Shown here: positions 48,798 through 59,559 of the stretch, in pieces
How the letters are laid out: each line of letters opens with the position of its first letter
How positions within the stretch are numbered: the stretch's first letter is position 1
DNA from: Mya arenaria
Taxonomy: Eukaryota > Mollusca > Bivalvia > Myida > Myidae
Length of the DNA stretch: 64,000 nt
Assembly (NCBI RefSeq): GCF_026914265.1
Contig: NC_069122.1
Coordinates: 31,795,473 to 31,859,472 of the forward strand
Reading direction: 5' to 3'
Translations under genes and position numbers: made by a program
Notes under the pieces: model-generated
What the model saw: the letters and a program-made list of their open reading frames with translations, nothing else
Database searches by the model: none
Told to the model about the DNA's origin: nothing

Positions 48798-49496
48798 CTA
48801 AAGGAAATAACTGTCAACATTTGACATTTAAATAATTAAATGACATTTTGTAAATCAATCTTGTTGAAGTATTATATTCTGTATAATCTTAGGTTCTGTA
48901 TTTGACTTTGATAAAAAGTGGTCTATATGAATGGAATGCCGATGCCTATAATCATATTGAAAACATGTACATGTTATTCAAAGTTTGTTATCGTTTGTCT
49001 TTGCATTCTAATATACGTTAACAAGGTTATGTTACTGCTGAAGAATTGATCTAGTTTTCCAACGATTAGATAGAAAATCTGTAGCCCAAACTGAACTAAA
49101 TTAGAGCTCAAGCTTACGTACTTTTTCAAATTTACATATAACAGTATTCCTACTTAAGCAGAGGTTGTCAATAAACATTGCAAAATCAGTAGTTTGATTC
49201 TGGCCAGTCGAGATATTTTCCTAAAGCTATTGTTTTCCATTGTTGGACTTTTAGCGTGATAACAAGTCATAACTTCCATAAAAATTCCAGATGTGTACGG
49301 AGTGTATGATTTATCAAAATTGATAATTATAAAAGTAAATAAAAAAGTTTTTTGTTTATTTTATACTTCACAATGTATTTGAAGTTATTTTATTGTTGTT
49401 GTTTTTCAACAGGCCCACACGGAGATCCACTCGCTCGAAAAACGTTACTCCACTGGTCAGAACCAAAGTTAAATAAGTATGATTGCAGTTACCAAC

Positions 49497-49616
49497 CCGT
49501 AGGGGTGTCACAATGAAGACCCGTCATGCCCTCACGGCATATACAATAATAGCTGCCAATGGTATCCACGCTCATGCTTTTGTCCAAACAAGGAGTGGCT
49601 GTACACTCGTTGATGT
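49497..49616 (-). CDS. EGF-like exon lacking the third cysteine, phase 1-1
   Basis: The acceptor is tttttag|ACATCAACG. It reads DINECTATPCLDKSMSVD then TIGSYYCICREGMTG and LHC. Where siblings have TC-V-D, this exon has MSVD, a TGC-to-AGC type change, leaving five cysteines. Two donors compete. ACGG|gttggt keeps phase 1 and the downstream frame; the better-looking GGTTG|gtaact four bases later would shift the frame. The coordinates use the phase-keeping donor. Confidence 0.7.
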
Positions 49617-50127
49617 CTAAAAATGAGGCCAAATAAATAAATAAACTTATGTTCAAATTTTAATGCCAACGAAAGGATTGTCTTTTTAGGAAAATAGCAA
49701 TACAGATAACATTTTCACTCTAAAAAATCGTGCCCATATCGTCCGGATATATTAACACATCATTGGCGTAGACTGTCTGTATCCAAAAGGTGATCAATTA
49801 ACGGTCTGAAGAAATAATCCTTGGAAATTGTAAAAAACAACAACTAGACTCGGGTACGAAAAACCGTGAACTCCCAATTGTTCAATCAGACAATCATATG
49901 AGTGTTAATTAAATACTCTTTAAAACACTGCCATGTGTATTAGCCACAAGACTAGCTTCAAATAAACTATTTCTATGATGAAAGAACTTCATATACAGGA
50001 TTATTGTAGTTTGGATGCATACTACCGTAGCTACCGTTTCACTTTAATACAATAAAGTAAAGTAAATCTAATTGTCTAATTGCCAAATTGGTGACACCTC
50101 AACAACCATAACAAAACAAGCACTAAC

Positions 50128-50241
50128 TTTCCGTGCAGAACGTGCCAGTAAAACCAGACTGACAAATGCATACGTAAGAGTTGATTCCGTCCTGACAAGT
50201 CGCAAAGGCTGCACACTTTCCATATAGGCAGTCGTCAATGT
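50128..50241 (-). CDS. EGF-like exon, phase 1-1
   Basis: The acceptor is aattttcag|ACATTG and the donor ACGGAAA|gttagt. It reads DIDDCLYGKCAAFATC, QDGINSYVCIC and QSGFTGTFC. It has all six cysteines, a DIDD calcium-type start and the C-x-D-x4-Y-x-C-x-C pattern typical of beta-hydroxylated calcium-binding EGF modules. The loop between the second and third cysteines lacks the usual NGG. Confidence 0.85.
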
Positions 50242-50389
50242 CTGAAAATTGCAAATTGTTCAAGTTAATCCCTAGAAAAATAAATAAAATAAACAAACAT
50301 CAATGTAAACAACGATTACCAATAAAAGGTTTGATATCTAATACTTTTTTATCTTCAGAAATAAAAAGCAGTCAGATATTCGATAGCTT

Positions 50390-51075
50390 CAATGTATGCA
50401 ATCAATGTATTTATCGATGGCTTCACAGCCAATATATGCAATCAACCAAGTTGTTGTACAATTAACGGTCAATTTATACAATCACCTTAGTTGTCGTACG
50501 CTTCAGGATCAATTTATACAATCACCTTACTGGTCGTAGGCTTCACAGTCAACCAATACAACCAACCTAGTTGTCATATGCTTCATAATCAATTGAATCA
50601 ATCAACCTTGTTGTCCAAAGCTTCAGAATCAATTGATTCAATCAACCTTGTTGTCCAAAGCTTCAGAATCAATTGATAAAATCAACCTTGTTGTCCAAAG
50701 CTTCAGAATCAATTGATAAAATCAACCTAGTTGCCGTGGGCTTCATAATCAACTGATATAATTAACCATGTTTTCGATGGCCTCAATTAAACTTATACAA
50801 TCAACGCAGTTATCATTGTCTTCACTGTTAACTTATACAATCAACCTAGTTGTCGTAGGTTTCATAATCAATTAATACAATCAACATTGTTCCCGTAAGC
50901 GTCATAATAAATTGATATAATAAACCTAGTTGTTGTTGCCTTCATAATCAATTGATAAAGTAAAGCTAGTTGTCGTAGCCTTCATAATCAACTGATACAA
51001 TGAACCATGTTTTCCATGGCTTCAGATAACTCAAACAATTAAGCTTGTTGCCGTAAGCTTCACAGTCGATTTATT
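50390..51075 (-). repeat. 40-bp intronic minisatellite
   Basis: About 17 units of ttgttgtccaaagcttcaga then atcaattgattcaatcaacc. The period is 40 bp at its most regular (starts at 50,608 and 50,648). The plus-strand open frames at 50,238-50,676 are repeat translations. Confidence 0.9.
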
Positions 51076-51138
51076 CAATAAAACTAGTTCTATATCGGAT
51101 AATGTAATTAGAGAATACATGTGGAAGCGAAGTCTTAC

Positions 51139-51261
51139 TGGTTCGACAATTGGTTCCGGTAAATCCCGCTGCGCATGTGCAAACGTACCCAGCGTCAGGG
51201 ATGTTCGTCACTTCACACGTCCCATTGTTTGTACATGGGCTTGAATCGCACACGTCAACCG
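51139..51261 (-). CDS. EGF-like exon, non-calcium type, phase 1-1
   Basis: The acceptor is cacttcag|CGGTTG and the donor CGAACCA|gtaaga. The 41 codons read VDVCDSSPCTNNGTC, EVTNIPDAGYVCTC and AAGFTGTNC. It has six cysteines but a longer third loop, no DINE start and no hydroxylation pattern, so it is probably not calcium-binding. A longer open frame around it is read-through into introns. Confidence 0.85.
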
Positions 51262-51364
51262 CTGAAGTGAGTGTTTTGTGAAAAATTATTAAAAACTGCA
51301 ACTGAAAATACATGGACACCCTAAGCAATAGAAGACTGACTATGACAAAAATCAGGAATAGGCT

Positions 51365-52280
51365 AATAAAAACAGAGGACTGATGTAAACAAATGAAGAA
51401 TTTGCTTAGCAGTAGAGATCTTACTATGAAAAATTTAGGAAAACACTATGCAGTAGAGGTCTGACTGTGAAAAAATATAGGAAATCGCTAAGCAGTAGAG
51501 GACTGACAGTGCAGAATGAAGGAATAGCAGTAGAGAACTGACTGTGAAAAATATAGGAAAACGCTATGCAGTAGACAACTGACTTTGAAAACATACAGGA
51601 AAACGCTAACCAGTAGAGGACTGACAGAGAAAAAATGCAGGAAAACGCTTTGCAGTAGAGGATTGACTGTGAAAAATGTAGAAAAACGCAAAGCAGTAGA
51701 AGACTGACTGTGGAAAATATAGGAAGACGCAAAGCAGTAAAAGACTGACTGTGAAAATTGTAGGGAAACGCTATGCAGTAGAGGACTGACTGTGAAACTT
51801 GTAGGGAGACGCAAAGCAGTAGAGGACTGACTGTGACAAATGTAGGGAAACGCGAAGCAGTAGAAGACTGACTGTGAAAAATGTAGGGAAACGCTATGCA
51901 GTAGAGGACTTACTGTGAAAAATGTAGGGAAACCCAAAGCAGTAGAAGACTGACTGTGAAAAATGTAGGGATACGCAAAGCAGTAGAAGACTGACTGTGA
52001 AAAATGTAGAGAAACGCTATGCAGTAGAGGACTGACTGTGAAAATTGTAGGAAGACGCAAAGCAGTAGAGGACTGACTGTGAAAAATGTAGGCAGTAAAA
52101 GACTGACTGAAAGAATACAGGAGTACACTCAGCAGTAGAGGACTGACTTATAATACAGGAATACGCTTAGCAGTAGACACTAACTGTGAAACAATACCAG
52201 AATACGCTTAGCAGTGGAGGACTGACTGTAAAAAATACAAGCACAAGCGTATCAGTAGAGGACTGACTGTGAAAAATATA
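51365..52280 (-). repeat. 41-bp intronic minisatellite
   Basis: About 22 units of gcagtagaggactgactgtg then aaaaatgtagggaaacgcaa. The period is 41 bp (starts at 51,980 and 52,021). The 190- and 102-codon minus frames here come from the repeat, since 41 bp cycles through three frames that happen to lack stops. Confidence 0.95.
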
Positions 52281-52299
52281 TAGAGGATAATTGTATGCT

Positions 52300-52690
52300 T
52301 CAGGGAAAGATCGTAAAATATTTCACCGAGTGAGCACTAAAATTCATATTTCACGATTGGCGTACCCACTAGTGAAATATTCACTTTTGGTGTTCACGAC
52401 GTTATTTTTTATTTTTATTATATGCCTAAGATTGGAATTTGAATAGGAAAAACGACTCATTTTATTACACTTTTTTAGAAATATTCGTCAACTGGTATGC
52501 GTACATAACGTCATTTCGAAAATGACTCTTTGGAATAGTGTCCCAGCCCTGTGTACGCTAACGTTTGATTCGGAACCTAAAACGGGCTTTCAATACATTG
52601 AAAAATATATATTTGATATTTTCACTGTTTGAAACAGTGAAATATCAATTGCATCTAACTGATAAATCTCTATAAACCACCAAAAATCAT
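52300..52690 (-). repeat. Dispersed repeat, same family as 19.4-19.78 kb
   Basis: Read on the minus strand it contains cactgtttcaaacagtgaaa, agggctgggacacta, gaaatgacgttatg, aggcatataataaaaa and tgctcactcggtgaaata. It inserted in the intron between EGF exons at 53.2 and 51.2 kb. Confidence 0.6.
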
Positions 52691-53157
52691 ATAACAAAAC
52701 ATAATATACACTATTTTACTTAATTATGACTTCAAATACTTTTGTTTATGAATTTAAATTTGAGTCTACAAACATGTTCATGCAGGTCATTGGCATATGG
52801 CTTGCAAGTATACATCAGAGAGGCTTATCAGTGATATCAATCTTATCAGTCGAAAACTATTAGTGCAGTTGACGATAGTCTGGATGAAAGCCATGTTTGT
52901 TTCGCGAATTTGAGATAAGTATTTGTTATAAATCGTCAACATATGATGATAAAATGACGTTCTTTTGAATAAAAATGTGGAAGAAAAAATAACTAACTTG
53001 ATTATCATCTATGCTTATATCATATGTAGTTATGACCAAAAGAAGTCAATCTCACGTTGAACATATGCCATTCCTTAACCACCGTGCAACTAAAAATGCA
53101 AACAGACGGAGTGAAGAGTAGCGCATTAGAGATAAATGCAAATACATGTACACTCAC

Positions 53158-53271
53158 GTATCGTGCAAAATGGACCTGTATAACCTTGGGGGCAATCACA
53201 TCTGAAGGAATTCACCAGATCCACACATGGGACCGAGGGTGGACAGGGGTTAGACGCACACTCATTTATAT
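53158..53271 (-). CDS. EGF-like exon, calcium-binding type, phase 1-1
   Basis: The acceptor is attcatag|ATATAAATG and the donor ACGATAC|gtgagt. It reads DINECASNPCPPSVPC, VDLVNSFRCDC and PQGYTGPFC. Six cysteines and C-x-D-x4-F-x-C-x-C are present. The NGG turn of its siblings is replaced by Pro-Pro-Ser-Val. Confidence 0.85.
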
Positions 53272-53788
53272 CTATGAATAGCATACAAGACATTTTATAC
53301 TGATAATTATACTTTTACAAGTTTTTTGAATGCTATGATATTTTATAAGATAGTCCGGCCTAGATAATATTATTCAAGTATTATATTAGATGAATTTCTT
53401 CCCTCGATCGGAGTGGAAGGTAGATGTATCTACCCACAAATTAACGATCTTGAATTGCATTGGTTCGGATATGGACTTCGAAAGCAAAAGGCATAATATT
53501 CAGAATATAGTGGGTTTGACCTTTATCTATGTGGTGCCGTCAACATTTAGATAAATTTCAAGACATGTTTCTCTAAACATTTATGTTTTTAAACCGTATA
53601 CATATTTTTATTCCTTATATACAGTAGATTAAGAGATGGATCCTACCTGGTAGTCTATTTTTAAAATGAAATGATTTCGTAGAGCAAGATTGTTTTGAGT
53701 AGAAATGTCATGAAAAATAATCTTCGAATTTTTAGTAGAATACACATGACTGGACAACATCAACGGCTGGCAATCAATTTTATTATAC

Positions 53789-53902
53789 CAGTCTGACAAG
53801 ACTCCCCTGTGTAGCCTTGAACGCACACACAAATATACGAGTTGATCCGATCTACACACAGACCCCCATTACTACAGGGGCTTGACGCACATTCGTCGAT
53901 GT
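53789..53902 (-). CDS. EGF-like exon, calcium-binding type, phase 1-1
   Basis: The acceptor is cacttcag|ACATCGACG and the donor CAGACTG|gtataa. It reads [27 protein letters not shown] and VQGYTGESC, a textbook calcium-binding EGF module very close to the one at 56,788. Confidence 0.9.
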
Positions 53903-54855
53903 CTGAAGTGTAAAACAAACTTCAAATACTGTAAAATCATACATATTCGTGTGACGTTAATTCTTAAATCATACCGTCTATCTAAAAGGGTATACATGTA
54001 TGCACATGAATATACATGGTGGCGGTAAACAACTTGTTAGTACCTTGTAAGTACTCAATCATTGTTTATATTACTTTTTAATGAGCTTTGCATTATGTAT
54101 TATTAAACCTCACTGCTAATAAATTAAAGTCATTTTTAGTAATGCATTAAATTTTGAGGAAGAAATTGCCGGAACATTCAAACAATCTGAACTTCCTGTG
54201 TGGCACATGTGAAACGTGCTGTTTATTAACCTCATATGTTTGAGTGTCGCCACTTGACTTCGTTTTATTGATCAAATATTCAATCTTCTATTATCGACTG
54301 AGCTAATTTCTGAGTAGCACTAATATTAAACGCACAGATTACACGTAAATGCAAAATAACAATTTATTGAACAAAATGAAGATGGAATAAATATTAAAAT
54401 GATATGAGCTAAACATTGACATGAATACTTGTCAACAAGGAATACAACACTAAGCACTATGAAACTCATTAATGGTGATTTTGTTATTCATGAAAACATA
54501 AAAAATCAATATTTTTTTTCTCCACAAAGTTGGTAAAACATCAATATTATACAATTGTTGTTGTTTTTATAAAAAATCATGTACATGTGTTGTTATTTGA
54601 TTTAATCTTCAATTATAGAAAACATTTTGAAAGGCATTGGAGGAATCTTGAAAAGAAACGATATGGAAATGCAATTGAAATTTAAATGTTCACATCCTTA
54701 AGAGGCAGTGATTTGATGAATATGATATGCAGTTTTTATGAAAAGCATTATTTGGCAATACAATAGTTTTAATCTCACTGCGCTCTGATCCAGGAGGTTG
54801 TATTGAACTTATAAATTTGGATCGCACAAACAAGATTCACAATAAAAAAACATAC

Positions 54856-54969
54856 CAATTTTGCAGCATGATCCCGTGTAACCATGCGCACAAATGCAGT
54901 GAAAACCACCAACCAGGTTAATGCAGGATGCGTTGTTTTGACAGGACGCAGTAATACACTCATCAATAT
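54856..54969 (-). CDS. EGF-like exon with seven cysteines, phase 1-1
   Basis: The acceptor is tatatctag|ATATTGATG and the donor AAAATTG|gtatgt. It reads DIDECITASCQNNASC, INLVGGFHCIC and AHGYTGSCC. The final GSCC gives one extra cysteine next to the sixth, so the module has an odd number. The calcium and hydroxylation patterns are kept (C-x-N-x4-F). Confidence 0.85.
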
Positions 54970-55650
54970 CTAGATATACCAAATTATTACATTATTAACA
55001 ATGATATTCTTAAGAACACATACACAAAACTATTTCTACACCATCCCAATTGTAGTAAGATGTTTAAAATTATCTCGCACACATTACGCAATTTACTCAC
55101 GCATTGTTTGCTAATCTAATCTGTTTATTTTTGTTTTCTTGTGATTTTATTTATATCAATTTTGTAAAATTGTATTGTTTCCATCTTATATGTTTGATAC
55201 ATTCAAATCTTGACGTCACGACAAAAGGAGATGTTTCTTATATGTTCCATACATTCAAGTCATTAAGAAAAAGGGTTACATACATTGAACTTTGATACTC
55301 GAAACCCTTACCAATATCACAATTTAACCCGGAATATCCATAATTAATAATTAACATAATTAAGGCCAAACTTTCCATCTCAAAATAAATAAAGAAATTA
55401 ATTACAACAAATTAATAAAAATGTAACAATATATGATTTCAATCTTGTTTCACTTCTAGTAGTAATAAATAAAAGTTTTCTTAAACTCTCAAATCTAATG
55501 CGCATGGTTAGCACGTGACTCATGTTAAAATTCATTTAAATGTAAGCATTTCAATTGTTTGATGTTGCCAGTAAATACTTATTTGGATTCTTGTTGTTCG
55601 TAGTTATGCTATAAGGTAAACAATAACAACATCAATAAACCAAAACCTAC

Positions 55651-55773
<123 letters not shown>

Positions 55774-56181
55774 TTAAACAACATATATGAGGATCATGTG
55801 GTGTAGGGCGTATGCATGAATGATATTACAAATATTCAATATAAGTTATCGGAGTATCTGTAGTTGATTGAATGAAATAGTATATTAAGATTTAGGTAAG
55901 CCGTTTAAGCCTTCACTATCTCACAATTGTCCCAACATATATTAATACAAGACAGTAGCCAATTGTATAAAACTGGTTATTTTGTTGGTTTGGAAAAACT
56001 TGATTAAATGTTAATTGATTGATCAATATTTACTGTTGACCAATGACATTACGTTCATGTGTTACCGTATCAAAAGATACCTAAAAATCACTTTATTATT
56101 ATAAAATTGGCCGCTATCCATCTTCTATGCGTTTAATGTATTTTTTTACAGAAAAAGGTTTAAACACCATTTATAACTTAC

Positions 56182-56295
56182 TTATATCGCACGTGATGCC
56201 GGTGAAACCAGGACGACATACACACGTAAAGTTGTTTAATCCATCAAGACATACGCCGTTGTTTGAACAAGGCTGAGACAGGCAATGATTTACGT
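56182..56295 (-). CDS. EGF-like exon, phase 1-1
   Basis: The acceptor is atattcag|ACGTAAATC and the donor GATATAA|gtaagt. It reads DVNHCLSQPCSNNGVC, LDGLNNFTCVC and RPGFTGITC. There are six cysteines; the usual Glu before the first Cys is His, which may weaken calcium binding. Two partial copies of its 5' end lie upstream in the intron at 56,320-56,440. Confidence 0.88.
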
Positions 56296-56319
56296 CTGAA
56301 TATGAAGAATAATTGCTAA

Positions 56320-56440
56320 GTTAAAAAGGCTGAGGATGACAATAATCTTTATCAAGACATCAACTTTGATTGCTAAGGTAAGACAAGGCTGAGGCTGGCA
56401 ATAATCGATGTCCGAATATGAAAAATGATCATTAAGTAAT
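56320..56440 (-). repeat. Two degenerate copies of an EGF-exon 5' end
   Basis: The blocks at about 56,325 and 56,387 repeat the acceptor and first ~20 coding bases of the exon at 56,182 (aaggctgag..tggcaat, gtctgaatatgaa). They are too short to encode a module. Confidence 0.7.
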
Positions 56441-56787
56441 AGAAATAACTAAAGGCAAGTAAATATGTTTAGACGAGTTACTTAAGTTGATTTAAACTTT
56501 ATTTAAACCGCGGTTATAAGATTAAAATTAAGTAGTGCCATTGGAACCTATAGGTATTGTAGTTTAAAAAATAAGTTGGATATGAAAAGGCATTACCGCA
56601 GGTTATAAATGTCTTATTAGTCACTTTATATCATTTGTTTCTATTTTTTAATAGACGCGACAGAAATAATTTATATTGTTTAACGTCGTAAATTTGCTTG
56701 TATAACATCATGTCTTCTAAATAAGATCAGCAAGTTTAAACCCTCTCTATTTGAGCTAATTCTAATGATTGTATATGAATAGTTTAC

Positions 56788-56901
56788 CTGATTGACATCG
56801 GTCGCCCGTTAATCCAGGAACACAATGACAAATATAGGAATTAATTCTGTCTTCACACAAGCCCCCGTTTAGGCAAGGGGATGAGGCACACTCATTTATA
56901 T
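56788..56901 (-). CDS. EGF-like exon, calcium-binding type, phase 1-1
   Basis: The acceptor is cctttcag|ATATAAATG and the donor CAATCAG|gtaaac. It reads DINECASSPCLNGGLC, EDRINSYICHC and VPGLTGDRC. All six cysteines, the calcium start and the hydroxylation pattern are present. Confidence 0.9.
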
Positions 56902-57538
56902 CTGAAAGGAAGCTGAATGATATTATTGCCATACTGAATTTCGAACACCATGCATCAAGTATGCGGATTTCATTGTCAGAATGGTTCTATGAAACAAGGT
57001 ATCTGTTCGTGGATCTTAGAAAGTGTTAAGAAAACAATGCATCACGTATGTTGATCTCGATTTCAGATTGTGTTTATAAAACAATGCATCAATTAAGTTG
57101 ATCCAGAATGTGTTTATAAAACAAGGCATCAACTTTGTGGATTCCATTTTCAGAACGTTTTGATGAAACAAGACATCCAGATTGGTAATCTCTTTTTCAG
57201 AATTTGTTGAAAGCTTTTATTGAAAACCAAAAATGCATAAGAATTTTCAAGCATATTTAAAGTGAATGATACATTCTACTTATGCTTTTGTTGTAATAAT
57301 TTCATTAAAATCTGATCGTGCATTCGCGTGATTTCAACAATTGATATATGTACATTATATCATGTGTGCACAACAAACCAAAACTATATTTACACATCAT
57401 ATCATGTTATCTAAACATATCAGATACATGTATACTCTTTATATTTCTACATTTTACACATTTCTCGGTGTAGTCCCGACGTTTTGCAACCTCGCTTACA
57501 GTATAAAATCATCCACAACAAAGCAAGGTACAACCCAC

Positions 57539-57652
57539 CTATATCACAGAATGCTCCGGTGTACCCGGGCATACAAATGCAACGGAATCCCGGAATAAGT
57601 CTCGCACACGTTGCTCCATTCTGGCAGGGACTGGAGGCACACTCATCTATAT
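57539..57652 (-). CDS. EGF-like exon, phase 1-1
   Basis: The acceptor is taacgcag|ATATAGATG and the donor GATATAG|gtgggt. It reads [27 protein letters not shown] and MPGYTGAFC. Six cysteines are present, but Arg replaces the Asp/Asn of the hydroxylation site. The 101-codon frame around it is read-through. Confidence 0.9.
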
Positions 57653-58791
57653 CTGCGTTACAAAATGTTCCAAACCTGTTTAAATGACTGACGTTCGCAT
57701 TTAAGACATGCAAGTCGTTTTGTCCAGATGTGTTGCATAAAGCAATAGACAAATGTCTTGCTCTTAAAATAAGTTGTTAAACAAAGAACTTCAATTGGGA
57801 CCTCATATAGTAAGCTGTAGATATGAACATGGAACGAATGATCTAACATTGAATTATAAATACAAATCAATATTAGTGAGATCTCTTCGTCAAATCAGTA
57901 CACCAAGAAGATACATATATATGTCTATAAAATTAGTGAGTAATGCATGTTTTATAAGTGTAATTGCATATAAATAATATACGACTAAACATATTAGTGG
58001 AACTGGTCAAATGAATATTAATGACGACTAATATTCCGTACATTTTCGTTTTCTTCTGTTTCTTTTCATAAATTAAAAATTGATAACTGTTTCGTTTTCG
58101 TTTTCTAGAATTGTTTTATTTGGTAGTCTAGTGTCAAAACGGCAGACATACCAGGGCCATACAACACAGTGCGTCATGACAAAAGGTACGTTACAACTAG
58201 TCTAGTTTAATCGTAGTTAAGTTAAAACGTATTTTATTGTATATAATATACGCACGTAATATAAATCATTTCAACAAATAACATAATTATACAATTGGGT
58301 TGGGCCACAAGTTATAACACCGTTAGAAAATGACCCTCCCTGCAAACGTTATAACTAAATGGCAAGCACTCATATTGGTTCAAGATGCTTTCTCTACATA
58401 TAAGATTGAGAATGCTACTTCAGACAAATAACTTGTTTAAATCTTAGCAATGCACTTATTTGAAAGTTATTTTTCTTTGAATTCAGTTTAATATCTACAA
58501 CCAAGAAGAATCGTGAATATTATTCAAATATTGTTTTGCTGGACTAAAACTAATTCAGATCAAATGCCACATGTTTTCTATAAGTAACTTCAAAGTAAGT
58601 GAACTCTCAGGAGAAACGCAACATACCTTTTTATTGTTTAAATCAATCGGTTTTGAACCGAACTTTAAGGAAATGTATGTTTGTCATATACTTGAAACCT
58701 GAAATGTTGCCTATTTCCATGGAAATGTATAGCGAAAAGAATGGGAAGTGTAATCCCATTATACAATTACAAATATACTTAGTACTTATAC

Positions 58792-58905
58792 CTAGTTCAC
58801 AGTTAATTCCCGCATATCCCGGTGTACAGTAGCAGATGTACAGGTTGACTCGATCGCTGCATACGCCGCCATTCTGACACGGTCCAGAAGCACACTCGTT
58901 TATGT
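58792..58905 (-). CDS. EGF-like exon, calcium-binding type, phase 1-1
   Basis: The acceptor is cttttaaag|ACATAAACG and the donor GAACTAG|gtataa. It reads [27 protein letters not shown] and TPGYAGINC. It has six cysteines and C-x-D-x4-Y-x-C-x-C. Confidence 0.9.
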
Positions 58906-59374
58906 CTTTAAAAGATTAATATCGTTATATTTACATGTAACCACTCTAACTATTATCGAACTTCCAATGCTCTTTTCACGAACATACGCTATTGACGTTA
59001 ACTGCGTATTTCTAAAGGGGGACGTCAGGATATCGTTCTAATAAAATTGGTGTATAAAACACGACCATTTAGCTACAAGTAATTTAATTTTGATTTGTTA
59101 TTAACGTTTTATAAAATATAAACATTGATATAAATTCCAATATCGCTAAATCTGAGTCTAACATTGAAAACCCGATGAAAAATTCGCATAAACATTGATA
59201 ACGTACAGAAGAAAATAATTCAGAATTCAAGGTTGCGTAGACAATTTTCTAAAAATAAAACAATTAGTGAAACACCAAAACTAGTATATAAAACACTTGC
59301 TAAAAATATTGATAAGTTGGCTTTTTTGCATTGTTATCCAGTTCTTGTTCTCTGTCATGATTTACATAACTTAC

Positions 59375-59488
59375 CTATTCCACAATGTAGTCCAGTATAT
59401 CCAGGGGTGCATGTGCAATTGTAGGAATTAATGCCATCCAGACATGTTCCACCATTACGGCATGGACTGGAGGAGCATTCGTTTATAT
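59375..59488 (-). CDS. EGF-like exon, calcium-binding type, phase 1-1 (5'-most in window)
   Basis: The acceptor is aaactcag|ATATAAACG and the donor GGAATAG|gtaagt. It reads [27 protein letters not shown] and TPGYTGLHC. It is entered in phase 1, so at least one more exon precedes it beyond the minisatellite and the window edge; no signal peptide is in view. Confidence 0.9.
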
Positions 59489-59559
59489 CTGAGTTTTTGA
59501 AAAGAAAATGTCAACCACACATTTTAAGAAAGCCTGTCCTTTGTTTGAAAAGAAAATCA

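Noticed and set aside
51488-52060. A 190-codon minus-strand open frame, and neighbours at 51,424-51,732 and 51,910-52,128
   Set aside because: They translate a 41-bp minisatellite; the repeated Ser/Phe/Leu pattern is set by the repeat, and the frames end where units diverge.
57447-57752. A 101-codon frame holding an EGF module as a single gene
   Set aside because: Only 57,539-57,652 is exonic; the flanks are intron with no further motif.
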